Source: Azospirillum sp. SYSU D00513 | Lineage (GTDB): Bacteria; Pseudomonadota; Alphaproteobacteria; Azospirillales; Azospirillaceae | Length of the DNA stretch: 64,000 bases | Reading direction: 5' to 3' | Assembly (NCBI RefSeq): GCF_017356015.1 | Contig: NZ_JAFIQV010000002.1 | Location: 124,001 to 188,000, forward strand | Notes under the pieces: model-generated | The model's database searches: none | What the model was told of the DNA's origin: nothing | What the model saw: only the letters and a program-made list of their open reading frames with translations | Position numbers and translations under genes: made by a program | In this document: in pieces, positions 1-7,807 of the stretch | Layout: each line of letters starts with the position of its first letter | How positions within the stretch are numbered: the stretch's first letter is position 1

Positions 1-42
1 TGGAGGGCGGCACGGACGCGGCGCCCTCATGAAAGCCGCCCG

Positions 43-666
43 TCAGAGGGAACCGCCGAGGGTGCCCTTGGTCGAGGGAATGGCGTCGCGCTTGCGCGGG
101 TCGATCTCGATGGCCGCGCGCACCGCGCGGGCGAGCGCCTTGTAGCAGCTCTCCACGATGTGGTGGTTGTTCTCGCCGTAGAGGTTTTCGACGTGCAGCG
201 TCACGCCGGCCGCCACCGCGAAGGCCTGGAACCATTCCCGGAACAGCTCGGTGTCCATGTCGCCGATCTTGTCGCGGGTGAACTCCACCTTCCAGATCAG
301 GAAGGGCCGGTTGGAGAAGTCGAGCGCCACGCGCGTCAGCGCCTCGTCCATCGGCAGGTAGCTGTGGCCGTAACGCTGGATGCCCTTGCGGTCGCCGAGC
401 GCCTTGTTCAGGGCCTGCCCGATGGCGATGCCGCTGTCCTCGGTCGTGTGATGGAAATCGATGTGGAGGTCGCCTTCGGCCACCACCGTCAGGTCCATCA
501 GGCTGTGCCGGGACAGCTGTTCCAGCATGTGGTCGAGGAAGCCGACCCCCGTCCGCACGTCGTAGACGCCGGTTCCATCCAGGTTGATCGCCACCCGGAT
601 GCGGGTTTCGTTGGTGTTCCGCTCGATCGTGGCGCGGCGGGCGCCGTTCGCAAGGCTCTGGTCCAT
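43..666 (-). CDS. hisB: Imidazoleglycerol-phosphate dehydratase HisB
   Basis: This enzyme dehydrates imidazoleglycerol phosphate to imidazoleacetol phosphate in histidine biosynthesis. The two metal-binding histidine signatures of the family are visible: HHTTEDSG in the middle and [14 protein letters not shown] near the C-terminus. The protein has 207 residues, normal for a monofunctional HisB without the phosphatase domain. I start it at the ATG at 666 ([16 protein letters not shown]). The open frame runs 43 codons further upstream, but that part is unlike the family. No clear Shine-Dalgarno sequence precedes the start. The next his genes would lie off the left edge on the same strand. Very confident. 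Confidence 0.96.
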   Translation of the reverse strand: MDQSLANGARRATIERNTNETRIRVAINLDGTGVYDVRTGVGFLDHMLEQLSRHSLMDLTVVAEGDLHIDFHHTTEDSGIAIGQALNKALGDRKGIQRYGHSYLPMDEALTRVALDFSNRPFLIWKVEFTRDKIGDMDTELFREWFQAFAVAAGVTLHVENLYGENNHHIVESCYKALARAVRAAIEIDPRKRDAIPSTKGTLGGSL

Positions 667-803
667 GGAAGGGATTTCTAGCAGGAAGACCGCGGGGGCG
701 CCAGCGGTCCGACGAAGGAAATAGGCAGCGCCCCAGACCCCCGGTTGCGGCATTCGGACGCATGCGCTATCGTTTCTTACACGCATAGCGAGCATATCCC
801 CTT

Positions 804-2348
804 ATGCTGACACGCTTCCTCCCCAGGCTTTCCGCCCTCGCCGCACTGCTCCTGGCCTCCTGCGGGACATGGCTGCCGATGCCGCATGATGCGTCCGGCC
901 CCGGTGCCTCGCCCGCCGTGCCCGGACCGCCGCCGGTCGCGCGTGACGCAACCGAACCCCTGCGCTTCGGCGGGCTGGGCTTCGGCGCCCTGCGGCGCGG
1001 GGCGGAGATCGGGCGCTACAACTGGAACATCGACTGCGCGCCGCCCTACGAGCGCGTCTTCTGGACCTCGGGCTGGAACCTGCGGCAGGGATCGGGCGTG
1101 GAGGGCCGGTTCCGCGAGGTGATGGCCGACGCCGGCTTCCATGTCGCGGGATCCCCCGGCGGCGCGCTGGCGCCCGCGCAGGACCGCCGCCGCGCCCGGT
1201 ACGAGGTGACGGGGGAGTTGCGTCACGTCGCGTTGGAGCTGTGCCGGCGCCGCCACTGGCTGACCGGCAGCGACCAGGGCGTTTCCGGCACCGGCGCCGT
1301 TGCGGTGGACTGGTCGGTCTTCACGGCGGGCGAGGGGCGGCTGGTCCACCGGCTCTCGACCCGCGGAACCGCGGCGCTGGATGGCGGGGTGGCGCAGGGC
1401 GACATCGCGCTGCTGGAGGAGGCGGTGGCCGCCGCGGCCGGAGCGCTGGCCGCCGATCCCGGCTTCCGCGCCGCCCTGTCCCGCGGCGGCGGCGGGTTGC
1501 GTCACGCCCCCGCCGGGCCGGACGCCGCCGACCCCCTGGCCATGGACTTCCACGTCCCGGAATCCTGGGCCATGAGCGTCAACCCGCTTGCGGCCGTCAA
1601 CCCGGACGCGCCGGTTGACGCCGTTTCGCGGGTTGACGCACCCCTGCCGGCGGCGCATCCGCCCGCAGGGCCGGTCGCGCCCGGCGGATCCTCCGCCGCG
1701 ATGGGGCATTCCGGCGCAGCATTGCTCGTCCAAAGCCCACCGCCCTCCGGCGAAGCCCTGCTCGACCCGGTCGAACGGGCGGCATCGGCGCTGGTCCGTG
1801 TCGGCAACGGGCGCGGCGTGGTGATCGGGGAGGCGGGCGGCGGGTCGGTGATCCTGACGGCGTCCGCGGGGGTTGACGCAACCGTCAAGGTGCGGCCCGC
1901 GACCGGCGTGTCGCTCGACGGCACGGTGGAGGCGCGCGATGCCCCGACCGGGCTCGCGCTGGTCCGGGTGCCGGCGCGGCTGCCGGCACTGCCGGTGCGC
2001 GGCCGCGCGGCACGGGTCAGCGAGATGGTGCTTCTGGCCCTGGCCGGCGGCGGGGACCAGGCGGCGGGCATCGTCGCGTCGGTGCGGACGGACCCGCGCT
2101 CCGGCCTGGAGCTGATTCAGGCGGATCTCGCCGGGAACGGGGAGGGGAGCGGGGAGGCGCACGGGAAGGGGACGTCCGGGCCGGAGGCCGGCGATCCGCT
2201 GCTGGACGAGTCCGGCAACCTCCTGGGCGTCGCCGTCGGGGCCGGCGCGGAAGCCCGCCCGCTCGACGGGGCGGCGCAGGGCTTGACGCACGTGGCGCCC
2301 GCCGCCGGGCTGCTGCGGCGCATGGGCGCGGACCTGTCACGGTCTTGA
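804..2348 (+). CDS. Lipoprotein with degenerate trypsin-like domain
   Basis: A 514-residue exported protein of unknown role. The N-terminus is a lipoprotein signal peptide with lipobox LASC, placing the acylated cysteine at residue 20. The middle is proline/alanine rich and low in complexity. From about residue 326 the sequence follows a trypsin-like (DegP/S1C) fold: a V-R-V-G-N strand, then TASAGV where a protease has [13 protein letters not shown] where D-L-A-L is expected, and [11 protein letters not shown] where G-x-S-G-G-P is expected. All three catalytic residues seem lost, so this is probably a non-enzymatic or binding protein. The gene contains at least six copies of a TGACGCA-type motif. 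It is divergent from hisB, and its 3' end overlaps the putative hslVU promoter. Confidence 0.75.
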   Translation: MLTRFLPRLSALAALLLASCGTWLPMPHDASGPGASPAVPGPPPVARDATEPLRFGGLGFGALRRGAEIGRYNWNIDCAPPYERVFWTSGWNLRQGSGVEGRFREVMADAGFHVAGSPGGALAPAQDRRRARYEVTGELRHVALELCRRRHWLTGSDQGVSGTGAVAVDWSVFTAGEGRLVHRLSTRGTAALDGGVAQGDIALLEEAVAAAAGALAADPGFRAALSRGGGGLRHAPAGPDAADPLAMDFHVPESWAMSVNPLAAVNPDAPVDAVSRVDAPLPAAHPPAGPVAPGGSSAAMGHSGAALLVQSPPPSGEALLDPVERAASALVRVGNGRGVVIGEAGGGSVILTASAGVDATVKVRPATGVSLDGTVEARDAPTGLALVRVPARLPALPVRGRAARVSEMVLLALAGGGDQAAGIVASVRTDPRSGLELIQADLAGNGEGSGEAHGKGTSGPEAGDPLLDESGNLLGVAVGAGAEARPLDGAAQGLTHVAPAAGLLRRMGADLSRS

Positions 2349-2371
2349 CGGGCAGGGGCGTCCCCCCACAT
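2344..2371 (+). promoter_or_regulatory. Heat-shock (RpoH/sigma-32-like) promoter for hslVU
   Basis: CTTGAC at 2344-2349 is followed after 14 bases by CCCCACAT at 2364-2371. This resembles the sigma-32 pattern CTTGAA-N13-15-CCCCATNT. It sits at the very end of the upstream lipoprotein gene and about 90 bases before hslV, which is a heat-shock gene in other bacteria. Promoter function is inferred. Confidence 0.5.
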
Positions 2372-2464
2372 AGACCTCACTCCTTTGCCCCCGCCGGGCG
2401 CGGCCCCGCCCGCCGGCGGAGGGCGTCACACTTGACGGTCCCTTCCATGACAGCCGGTCCTTCG

Positions 2465-3013
2465 ATGACAGCGCACGATCCCATCCAGTGGCATGGCACC
2501 ACCATCCTGTCGGTCCGCAAGGACGGGCAGGTGGTGATCGCCGGCGACGGCCAGGTGTCCGTCGGCCAGACGGTCATGAAGGCGAACGCGCGCAAGGTGC
2601 GCTGGCTGGCCGGCGGCACGGTGATGGCGGGCTTCGCCGGCGCCACCGCCGACGCGCTGACCCTGTTCGAGCGGCTGGAAGCCAAGCTGGAGCAGCATCC
2701 CGGCCAGCTCACCCGCGCCTGCGTGGAGATGGCCAAGGACTGGCGCACCGACCGCTATCTGCGCCGGCTGGAGGCGATGATGATCGTCGCCGACCGCAGC
2801 GTCAGCCTCGTGCTGACCGGCAACGGCGACGTGCTGGAGCCGGAGGACGGGGTGGTCGCCATCGGGTCCGGCGGCTCCTTCGCCCTGTCCGCGGCGCGGG
2901 CACTGGTGGACGTGGACGGCATGGACGCGGAGGCCATCGCCCGCAAGGCGATGCGGATCGCGGCCTCGGTCTGCGTCTACACCAACGAAAACATCACCCT
3001 CGAAAAGCTCTAA
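2465..3013 (+). CDS. hslV: ATP-dependent protease subunit HslV
   Basis: This is the proteolytic subunit of the HslUV (ClpYQ) protease. It assembles as a double hexamer with HslU and degrades unfolded or regulatory proteins. The catalytic N-terminal threonine is in [12 protein letters not shown], exposed after removal of a short propeptide. Further family landmarks are [12 protein letters not shown] and KANARKVR. With the ATG at 2465 the product has 182 residues. An in-frame ATG at 2447 would add six residues and cannot be excluded. hslU follows after only 10 bases, so the two are co-transcribed, probably from the heat-shock-like promoter upstream. Confidence 0.95.
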   Translation: MTAHDPIQWHGTTILSVRKDGQVVIAGDGQVSVGQTVMKANARKVRWLAGGTVMAGFAGATADALTLFERLEAKLEQHPGQLTRACVEMAKDWRTDRYLRRLEAMMIVADRSVSLVLTGNGDVLEPEDGVVAIGSGGSFALSAARALVDVDGMDAEAIARKAMRIAASVCVYTNENITLEKL

Positions 3014-3023
3014 GGCACCCGCC

Positions 3024-4346
3024 ATGACCGCCGCCAGCACCGCCGCCTTCAGCCCCCGCGAGATCGTCTCCGAACTGGACCGCTACATCGTCGGCCAGCA
3101 GGACGCCAAGCGCGCCGTCGCCATCGCGCTGCGCAACCGTTGGCGCCGCCAGCAGCTGCCCGAGGGCCTGCGCGAGGAGGTCCTGCCCAAGAACATCCTG
3201 ATGATCGGCCCGACCGGCGTCGGCAAGACGGAGATCGCGCGCCGCCTCGCCAAGCTGGCCCAGGCGCCCTTCCTGAAGATCGAGGCGACCAAGTTCACGG
3301 AGGTCGGCTATGTCGGCCGCGACGTGGAGCAGATCGTCCGCGACCTTGTGGAGGCCGCCATCGGCCTGACCAAGGAGCGGCTGCGCAAGGAGGTCGCCGC
3401 CAAGGCGGAGCTGCGCGCGGAGGACCGCGTGCTCGACGCGCTGTGCGGCGAGAACGCCTCGCCCGAGACGCGGCAGAAGTTCCGCAAGATGCTGCGCGAG
3501 GGATCGCTCAACGACAAGGAGATCGAGATCCAGGTCGCGGACAGCGGCCCGGCCCTGCCGACCTTCGACGTTCCCGGCATGCCCGGCGCGCAGATGGGCA
3601 TGCTCAACCTCAACGACATGTTCGGCAAGGCCTTCGGCGGCCGCACCAAGACCCGGCGCATGACGGTCGCGGACAGCCACAAGATCCTGCTGACCGAGGA
3701 ATCCGACAAGCTGCTGGACCAGGAGACGGTGGTGGCCGAGGCCATCCGCTCGGTCGAGCAGAACGGCATCGTCTTCCTGGACGAAATCGACAAGATCTCC
3801 GCCCGGTCCGAGAATCGCGGCGCCGACGTCAGCCGCGAGGGCGTGCAGCGCGACCTGCTGCCGCTGATCGAGGGCACCACCGTCAGCACCAAGCATGGGC
3901 CGGTGAAGACCGACCACATCCTGTTCATCGCCTCGGGCGCCTTCCACGTCGCCAAGCCGTCCGACCTGCTGCCGGAGCTGCAGGGCCGCCTGCCGATCCG
4001 CGTGGAGCTGAAGCCGCTGGTGGAGGCCGACTTCAAGCGCATCCTGCTGGAGCCGGAGGCGAGCCTCATCAAGCAGTACAAGGCGCTGATGAAGACGGAG
4101 GAGGTGGATCTCGTCTTCACCGACGACGCCATCGACGAGCTGGCGCGGCTGAGCACCGAGATCAACGCCACGGTGGAGAACATCGGCGCCCGTCGCCTGC
4201 ACACCGTGCTGGAACGGCTGCTGGAGGAGATCAGCTTCCACGCCAGCGACCGCGGCGGCCAGACCGTCACCATCGACGCGGCCTATGTGCGCGAGCATGT
4301 CAGCGGCCTCGCCAAGAACGCCGACCTGTCGCGCTTCATCCTGTAA
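3024..4346 (+). CDS. hslU: HslU ATPase, unfoldase subunit of HslUV
   Basis: The AAA+ unfoldase that recognises substrates, unfolds them with ATP and feeds them to HslV. Near residue 60 is Walker [10 protein letters not shown], and later Walker [11 protein letters not shown]. The I-domain lies between them. The C-terminal sensor-2 region contains [16 protein letters not shown], and the protein ends NADLSRFIL, the tail that docks into HslV. Length is 440 residues, typical of the family. It lies directly behind hslV in one operon. A GC-rich imperfect hairpin without a T-run follows at about 4357-4391. Confidence 0.97.
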   Translation: MTAASTAAFSPREIVSELDRYIVGQQDAKRAVAIALRNRWRRQQLPEGLREEVLPKNILMIGPTGVGKTEIARRLAKLAQAPFLKIEATKFTEVGYVGRDVEQIVRDLVEAAIGLTKERLRKEVAAKAELRAEDRVLDALCGENASPETRQKFRKMLREGSLNDKEIEIQVADSGPALPTFDVPGMPGAQMGMLNLNDMFGKAFGGRTKTRRMTVADSHKILLTEESDKLLDQETVVAEAIRSVEQNGIVFLDEIDKISARSENRGADVSREGVQRDLLPLIEGTTVSTKHGPVKTDHILFIASGAFHVAKPSDLLPELQGRLPIRVELKPLVEADFKRILLEPEASLIKQYKALMKTEEVDLVFTDDAIDELARLSTEINATVENIGARRLHTVLERLLEEISFHASDRGGQTVTIDAAYVREHVSGLAKNADLSRFIL

Positions 4347-4468
4347 GGCGCCGGGGAGGCGGGGAGGGGGCGCGGTCGCGCTTCCTCCCCCGTGATGCCC
4401 GTGGAAGGCGGGGGCGATGCGCGAGCGCCCGTCCTGCGGTAGAGTTCCTTCCCGCAGGAGGACCGCCC

Positions 4469-4765
4469 ATGCGCCTGACCGCCGAGGAAATCGCCGCCAT
4501 CAAGACGACCGCCGCCGAGATCTTCGGCCCAGCGGCGGCCGTGCGCCTCTTCGGCTCGCGGGTGGACGACGATGCCCGCGGCGGGGACATCGACCTCTAC
4601 CTGGAGGTCGATGCGGGCCTCGCCGGCTGGACGCGCGAGAGCGCGTTCCGCCTTCTGCTGGAAGACCGCATCGGCGAGCAGCGGATCGACGTCGTCCTCC
4701 AGGAACGCGGCCAGCCCCTGCCGCCCATCGCCGAGATCGCGCGCGACACCGGGGTGCCGCTGTGA
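4469..4765 (+). CDS. Minimal nucleotidyltransferase (MNT) domain protein
   Basis: A 98-residue protein that is essentially one minimal nucleotidyltransferase domain. It has the signature G-S-R (FGSRVDDDARGG) followed by DIDLYLEV, which supplies the two metal-binding aspartates, and a later RIDVVL strand. A good ribosome site (CAGGAGGA) precedes the ATG. MNT proteins are often the antitoxin-like half of HEPN-MNT modules, where they modify the HEPN toxin. Here no HEPN gene lies beside it: hslU ends upstream and a convergent XRE gene lies downstream. The stop codon sits inside a TGACGCAA motif. The domain assignment is solid; the role is not known. Confidence 0.82.
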   Translation: MRLTAEEIAAIKTTAAEIFGPAAAVRLFGSRVDDDARGGDIDLYLEVDAGLAGWTRESAFRLLLEDRIGEQRIDVVLQERGQPLPPIAEIARDTGVPL

Positions 4766-4802
4766 CGCAAGTGCGGGGGTAGTCAATGCGCTCCCGTGAC
4801 CC

Positions 4803-5207
4803 TCAGCGCCTCTTCGTCCCTGTCCGCCGGCGGCGCGAGGGCGTGCTGTCGGCCAGCAGTTCGTCCACGAGCGCCAGAAGCCGGTCGAGCGCCGGGTCGT
4901 TCAGGTCGTGGATGCGTTCGGACAGGCGGTTGGCGAGTTCGGTCGCCTTGGGCGACAGGCCGGAGGTGTCCACCGTCACGCGGGGGTGGGAGATCTCGGC
5001 AAGCCGTTCCAGCTCCTCCGCCTCGTCCCAGATGATGCTGAAATAGGCGCAGATCTGACGGACGAGCTGGGCCGAGGGCTGGCCGCGCTTTCCATGTTCC
5101 AGGGCGGAGAGGTAGGCCGAGGAGATGTGCAGGTCCGCCGCCATCTGCTTGAGCGTCACGCCCTTGCCATCACGCAGCGCGCGGACCCGTTCGCCGAAGG
5201 GGGTCAT
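4803..5207 (-). CDS. XRE-family helix-turn-helix regulator
   Basis: A 134-residue DNA-binding protein. The N-terminal 60 residues form a Cro/CI-type helix-turn-helix (GKGVTLKQMAADLHISSAYLSALEHGKRG). After it comes a helical segment and a basic tail (SRRRRTGTKRR). It is the second gene of a two-gene minus-strand unit: the Smr gene ends 6 bases upstream, so both are probably transcribed together. Targets cannot be told from sequence. The close linkage to an Smr nuclease-like protein is the only hint of context. Confidence 0.85.
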   Translation of the reverse strand: MTPFGERVRALRDGKGVTLKQMAADLHISSAYLSALEHGKRGQPSAQLVRQICAYFSIIWDEAEELERLAEISHPRVTVDTSGLSPKATELANRLSERIHDLNDPALDRLLALVDELLADSTPSRRRRTGTKRR

Positions 5208-5213
5208 GGCCGC

Positions 5214-5771
5214 CTACTTGCGGTCCCGCCGCCGCTTGATGAGGACGTAGAGCGCGCCGTCGCCGCCGTCGCGCAGCTGGGCGGTCTGCACCGCCAGCAC
5301 CATCGGGCGCAGGGGGGCCTCGGCGAGCCAGCGGGGCACCGCTTGACGCAACACGCCGCCCTGCGCGCTGTAGCTGCCCTTGCCGGTGATGACCAGAATG
5401 CAGCGCCGCCCCTCGTTCCAGGAGCGCAGCACGAAGGAGGCGAGCGCCGTGTGGGCCTGGGCCTGCGTCATCCCGTGCAGGTCGATGCGCCCGTCCAGCA
5501 CCAGATCGCCCCGGCGGAAACGCTCCGCGGTGCGGCGGTCGATGTTGGCGGTGGAGCCCGGCGTCAGCGGCGGCAGGGAAGGGCGCGGCGCCGGCCGGCC
5601 GGTGGGGGCCGGGGCGAGGCTGGTCTTGACCGGCTCGGGCTCCGGTTCGGCGGGTGGGGGCAGCTCAGACGGCTCCGGCTCGAAGGCGCGGCCCGGCAGC
5701 GGCTCGGCGTCGCGCATGGCAAGACGCCACAGCCGCTTCTCGCCCTCGGAAACGGAACGGCGGCGTCTCAT
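5214..5771 (-). CDS. Smr-domain protein (MutS2-type nicking nuclease fold)
   Basis: A 185-residue protein with a stand-alone Smr domain at its C-terminus. The domain begins at IDLHGMTQAQAHTAL (the L-D-L-H-G motif) and contains the TGKG motif followed by YSAQGGVLRQAVPRWL. Smr domains bind nucleic acid and some nick DNA or cleave RNA. The first 90 residues are a disordered, proline- and glutamate-rich region. It is the first gene of the unit that continues into the XRE regulator. Substrate unknown. Confidence 0.88.
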   Translation of the reverse strand: MRRRRSVSEGEKRLWRLAMRDAEPLPGRAFEPEPSELPPPAEPEPEPVKTSLAPAPTGRPAPRPSLPPLTPGSTANIDRRTAERFRRGDLVLDGRIDLHGMTQAQAHTALASFVLRSWNEGRRCILVITGKGSYSAQGGVLRQAVPRWLAEAPLRPMVLAVQTAQLRDGGDGALYVLIKRRRDRK

Positions 5772-6107
5772 GGCCGGGCCTCCGCCACGGGAGCGTCAAG
5801 CGCCCGAGCGCCGCTTGACGCAACCGCACTTGACGCACGCAAGCGGTCCCAGGCCTTCACCTGTATGCCGATGATCCGGGAATCCGCCATGACCGCTGTC
5901 GTTCCATCCTCGTAGGCGCCGTGCCAGGAGGCCCGACAATAGGTTGCGGTGCGGTGGAAGGCAACGGGCGGGCGGCGTTTCCGCCGTTTCGCGGCGAAAC
6001 GCGAATTTCCTGATCCAATGGATTATATTGTCTTCACGACCGCTGATGGGGGAGCGGAACCTTGGCCCGAACAGGCGCCTCGGGCGGATAAGGCTAAGAC
6101 TCCGTGA
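5772..6107. other. Intergenic region with motif copies, no gene
   Basis: This 336-base stretch lies between the start of the Smr gene and the 3' end of znuB. I see no supportable gene. It holds two copies of TTGACGCA(A) (5815 and 5830). It also has a small inverted repeat around 5986-6004 (TTTCGC-G-GCGAAA within a larger GCGTTT/AAACGC) and an AT-richer patch near 6010-6040. These could be the promoter of the Smr-XRE unit and the terminator of znuCB, but neither is certain. Confidence 0.5.
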
Positions 6108-6893
6108 TCACCTCCGGACCGGCACCAGCGAACTCGCCAGGAACAGGGCCGCCGCGGCGACCACGACGCTGGGGCCGCCGGGGAGGTCCCAGTTGAGGGA
6201 GGCGAGCAGGCCGGCCAGCACCGCGGCCATGCCGAAGACGGCGGCCAGAACCGCCATGGATTCCGGTGTGCGGGCGAAGCGGCGGGCGCTGGCGGCGGGG
6301 ATGATCATCAGCGAGGTGATCAGCAGGATGCCGACGATCTTCATGGAAACCGCGATCACCAGCGCGATCAGCAGCATGAAGGCGAGCCGCAGAGCTTCCA
6401 CCGGCATGCCCTCCACCCGCGCCAGATCCTCGTCCACCGTCACGGCCAGCAGACGCCGCCACAGCAGCACGACTCCCAGCAGCGCCACCGCACCACCGCC
6501 GTAGATGCCCGCGAGGTCGGCGGGCGTCACGGACAGGATGTCGCCGAACAGGTAGGCGATCAGGTCCACGCGCAAGGTTTCCAGGAAGGCCATGGACACG
6601 AGACCCAGCGACAGGGCCGAGTGCGACAGGATGCCGAGCACCGTGTCGGTGGCGAGCGCGCGGCGGCGCTGGAGCGCCAGAAGCGCGAAGGCGAGCGCCA
6701 CGCAGACGCCCACCACCCCGACCATCGGGTTGACGCCCAGCAGGAAGCCGAGCGTCACGCCGAGCAGCGCCGAATGGGCCAGCGTGTCGCCGAAATAGGC
6801 CATGCGACGCCACACCACGAAGGAGCCCAGCGGCCCGGCGAGCAGGGCGATGCCGCAGCCCGCGGCGAGCGCGCGCAGCACGAAATCATCCAT
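6108..6893 (-). CDS. znuB: Zinc ABC transporter permease ZnuB
   Basis: The inner-membrane permease of the high-affinity zinc importer, an ABC-3 family protein with about seven hydrophobic helices. The conserved segments RRMAYFGDTLAHSALLGV near the N-terminus and VSMKIVGILLITSLMIIPAAS near the C-terminus are diagnostic. The product is 261 residues from the ATG at 6893, which overlaps the end of znuC by 8 bases. That indicates translational coupling. The open frame extends further upstream, but that part duplicates znuC sequence in another frame. Expected to be repressed by Zur when zinc is plentiful. Confidence 0.95.
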   Translation of the reverse strand: MDDFVLRALAAGCGIALLAGPLGSFVVWRRMAYFGDTLAHSALLGVTLGFLLGVNPMVGVVGVCVALAFALLALQRRRALATDTVLGILSHSALSLGLVSMAFLETLRVDLIAYLFGDILSVTPADLAGIYGGGAVALLGVVLLWRRLLAVTVDEDLARVEGMPVEALRLAFMLLIALVIAVSMKIVGILLITSLMIIPAASARRFARTPESMAVLAAVFGMAAVLAGLLASLNWDLPGGPSVVVAAAALFLASSLVPVRR

Positions 6894-7710
6894 GGCAGCA
6901 GTCTCCATGGTCGTGGCGCACGACGCTGCCGTCCGGGTCGTGGGCGTGGTCGTGCTGGTGGAGATAGACGGCGAGGTCGGCGGCGTGGCGGCCGAACAGG
7001 GCATGGTATTCCGGGTGGCGGCTGACGTCCTGGGGCGGGCCGGAGCAGCAGACATGGCGGTTCAGGCACAGCACGCGGTCGGTGCGCGCCATCACCGTGT
7101 GCAGGTCGTGGCTGACCAGCATGACGCCGCAGCCGCGCCGGCGCCGCACCGTCTCGATGCGGTTGAACAGCTCCGCCTGGCCGTGCATGTCCACGGCCTG
7201 GTCGGGCTCGTCGAGCACCAGCAGGTCCGGGTCGCCGATCAGGGCGCGGGCCAGCAGCACGCGCTGGAGCTCCCCGCCGGAGACCGACTGGATCGGCGTG
7301 CCGGCGGTGTGGGCGACGCCGGCCTCCTCAAGTGCGGCGTCGATGCCAGCGCCGGGTGCGGCGCGCCACAGCCCGAGGAAGCGGCGGACCGTGAGCGGCA
7401 AGGTCACGTCGATGTTCAGCCGCTGCGGCATGTAGCCGATGCGCAGCGCCTTGCGGCGGCTCACGCTGCCCGAAGAGGGGCGGACCAGCCCGAGCATGGC
7501 GCGGACCAGCGTGGTCTTCCCGGCACCATTCGGGCCGATGATGGTGACGATCTCGCCCGGCTGCACCGCGAAATCGACCCGGTCCAGCACCGAGCGGCCG
7601 CCCAGCATGACCGACAGGCCCTTCGCCTCGAGCAGGGGACCATGGGGGTGCGGCGTAGAGGATGCGGCCGGCAAGGCGGACGCGGAGGTGCCGGAGAGCG
7701 GGATTGACAT
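6886..7710 (-). CDS. znuC: Zinc ABC transporter ATPase ZnuC
   Basis: The cytoplasmic ATPase that powers zinc import with ZnuB and ZnuA. Walker A is GPNGAGKTT, the ABC signature is SVSGGELQRVLLARAL, Walker B is LLVLDEP, and the switch histidine is in LVSHDLH. The C-terminus ends in a His/Asp/Cys-rich tail (HQHDHAHDPDG, HDHGDCCHG) that could bind zinc. The ATG at 7710 directly abuts the Zur-type palindrome. The message is therefore either leaderless or translation starts slightly further in. It is 274 residues and forms an operon with znuB. Confidence 0.95.
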   Translation of the reverse strand: MSIPLSGTSASALPAASSTPHPHGPLLEAKGLSVMLGGRSVLDRVDFAVQPGEIVTIIGPNGAGKTTLVRAMLGLVRPSSGSVSRRKALRIGYMPQRLNIDVTLPLTVRRFLGLWRAAPGAGIDAALEEAGVAHTAGTPIQSVSGGELQRVLLARALIGDPDLLVLDEPDQAVDMHGQAELFNRIETVRRRRGCGVMLVSHDLHTVMARTDRVLCLNRHVCCSGPPQDVSRHPEYHALFGRHAADLAVYLHQHDHAHDPDGSVVRHDHGDCCHG

Positions 7711-7729
7711 GTTATGTTATAACGTGACA
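7710..7729. promoter_or_regulatory. Zur-box palindrome between znuC and znuA
   Basis: TGTTATGTTATAACGTGACA is an imperfect palindrome centred on GTTATAAC, with 16 of 20 positions symmetrical. It matches the general shape of Zur operators, with TGTTATA half-sites. It lies in the 97-base gap between the divergent arms of the znu locus, so one zinc-sensing repressor dimer could silence both. Binding by Zur is inferred from the motif and its location. Confidence 0.75.
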
Positions 7730-7807
7730 TTTGGTGGAACGGCTTAGCTATGCGCCCAAACGGCGCGGCTGTCCAGCCGGACCGACAGCAGAGAACGGAA
7801 CCCACCC

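Noticed and set aside
1..42. Possible start of a gene after hisB at the ATG at 30 (minus strand)
   Set aside because: No ribosome site, and only ten codons are visible, with no family resemblance.
43..795. Longer hisB frame opening 43 codons upstream
   Set aside because: The upstream residues are not like HisB and cover the likely promoter region. The ATG at 666 matches the family start.
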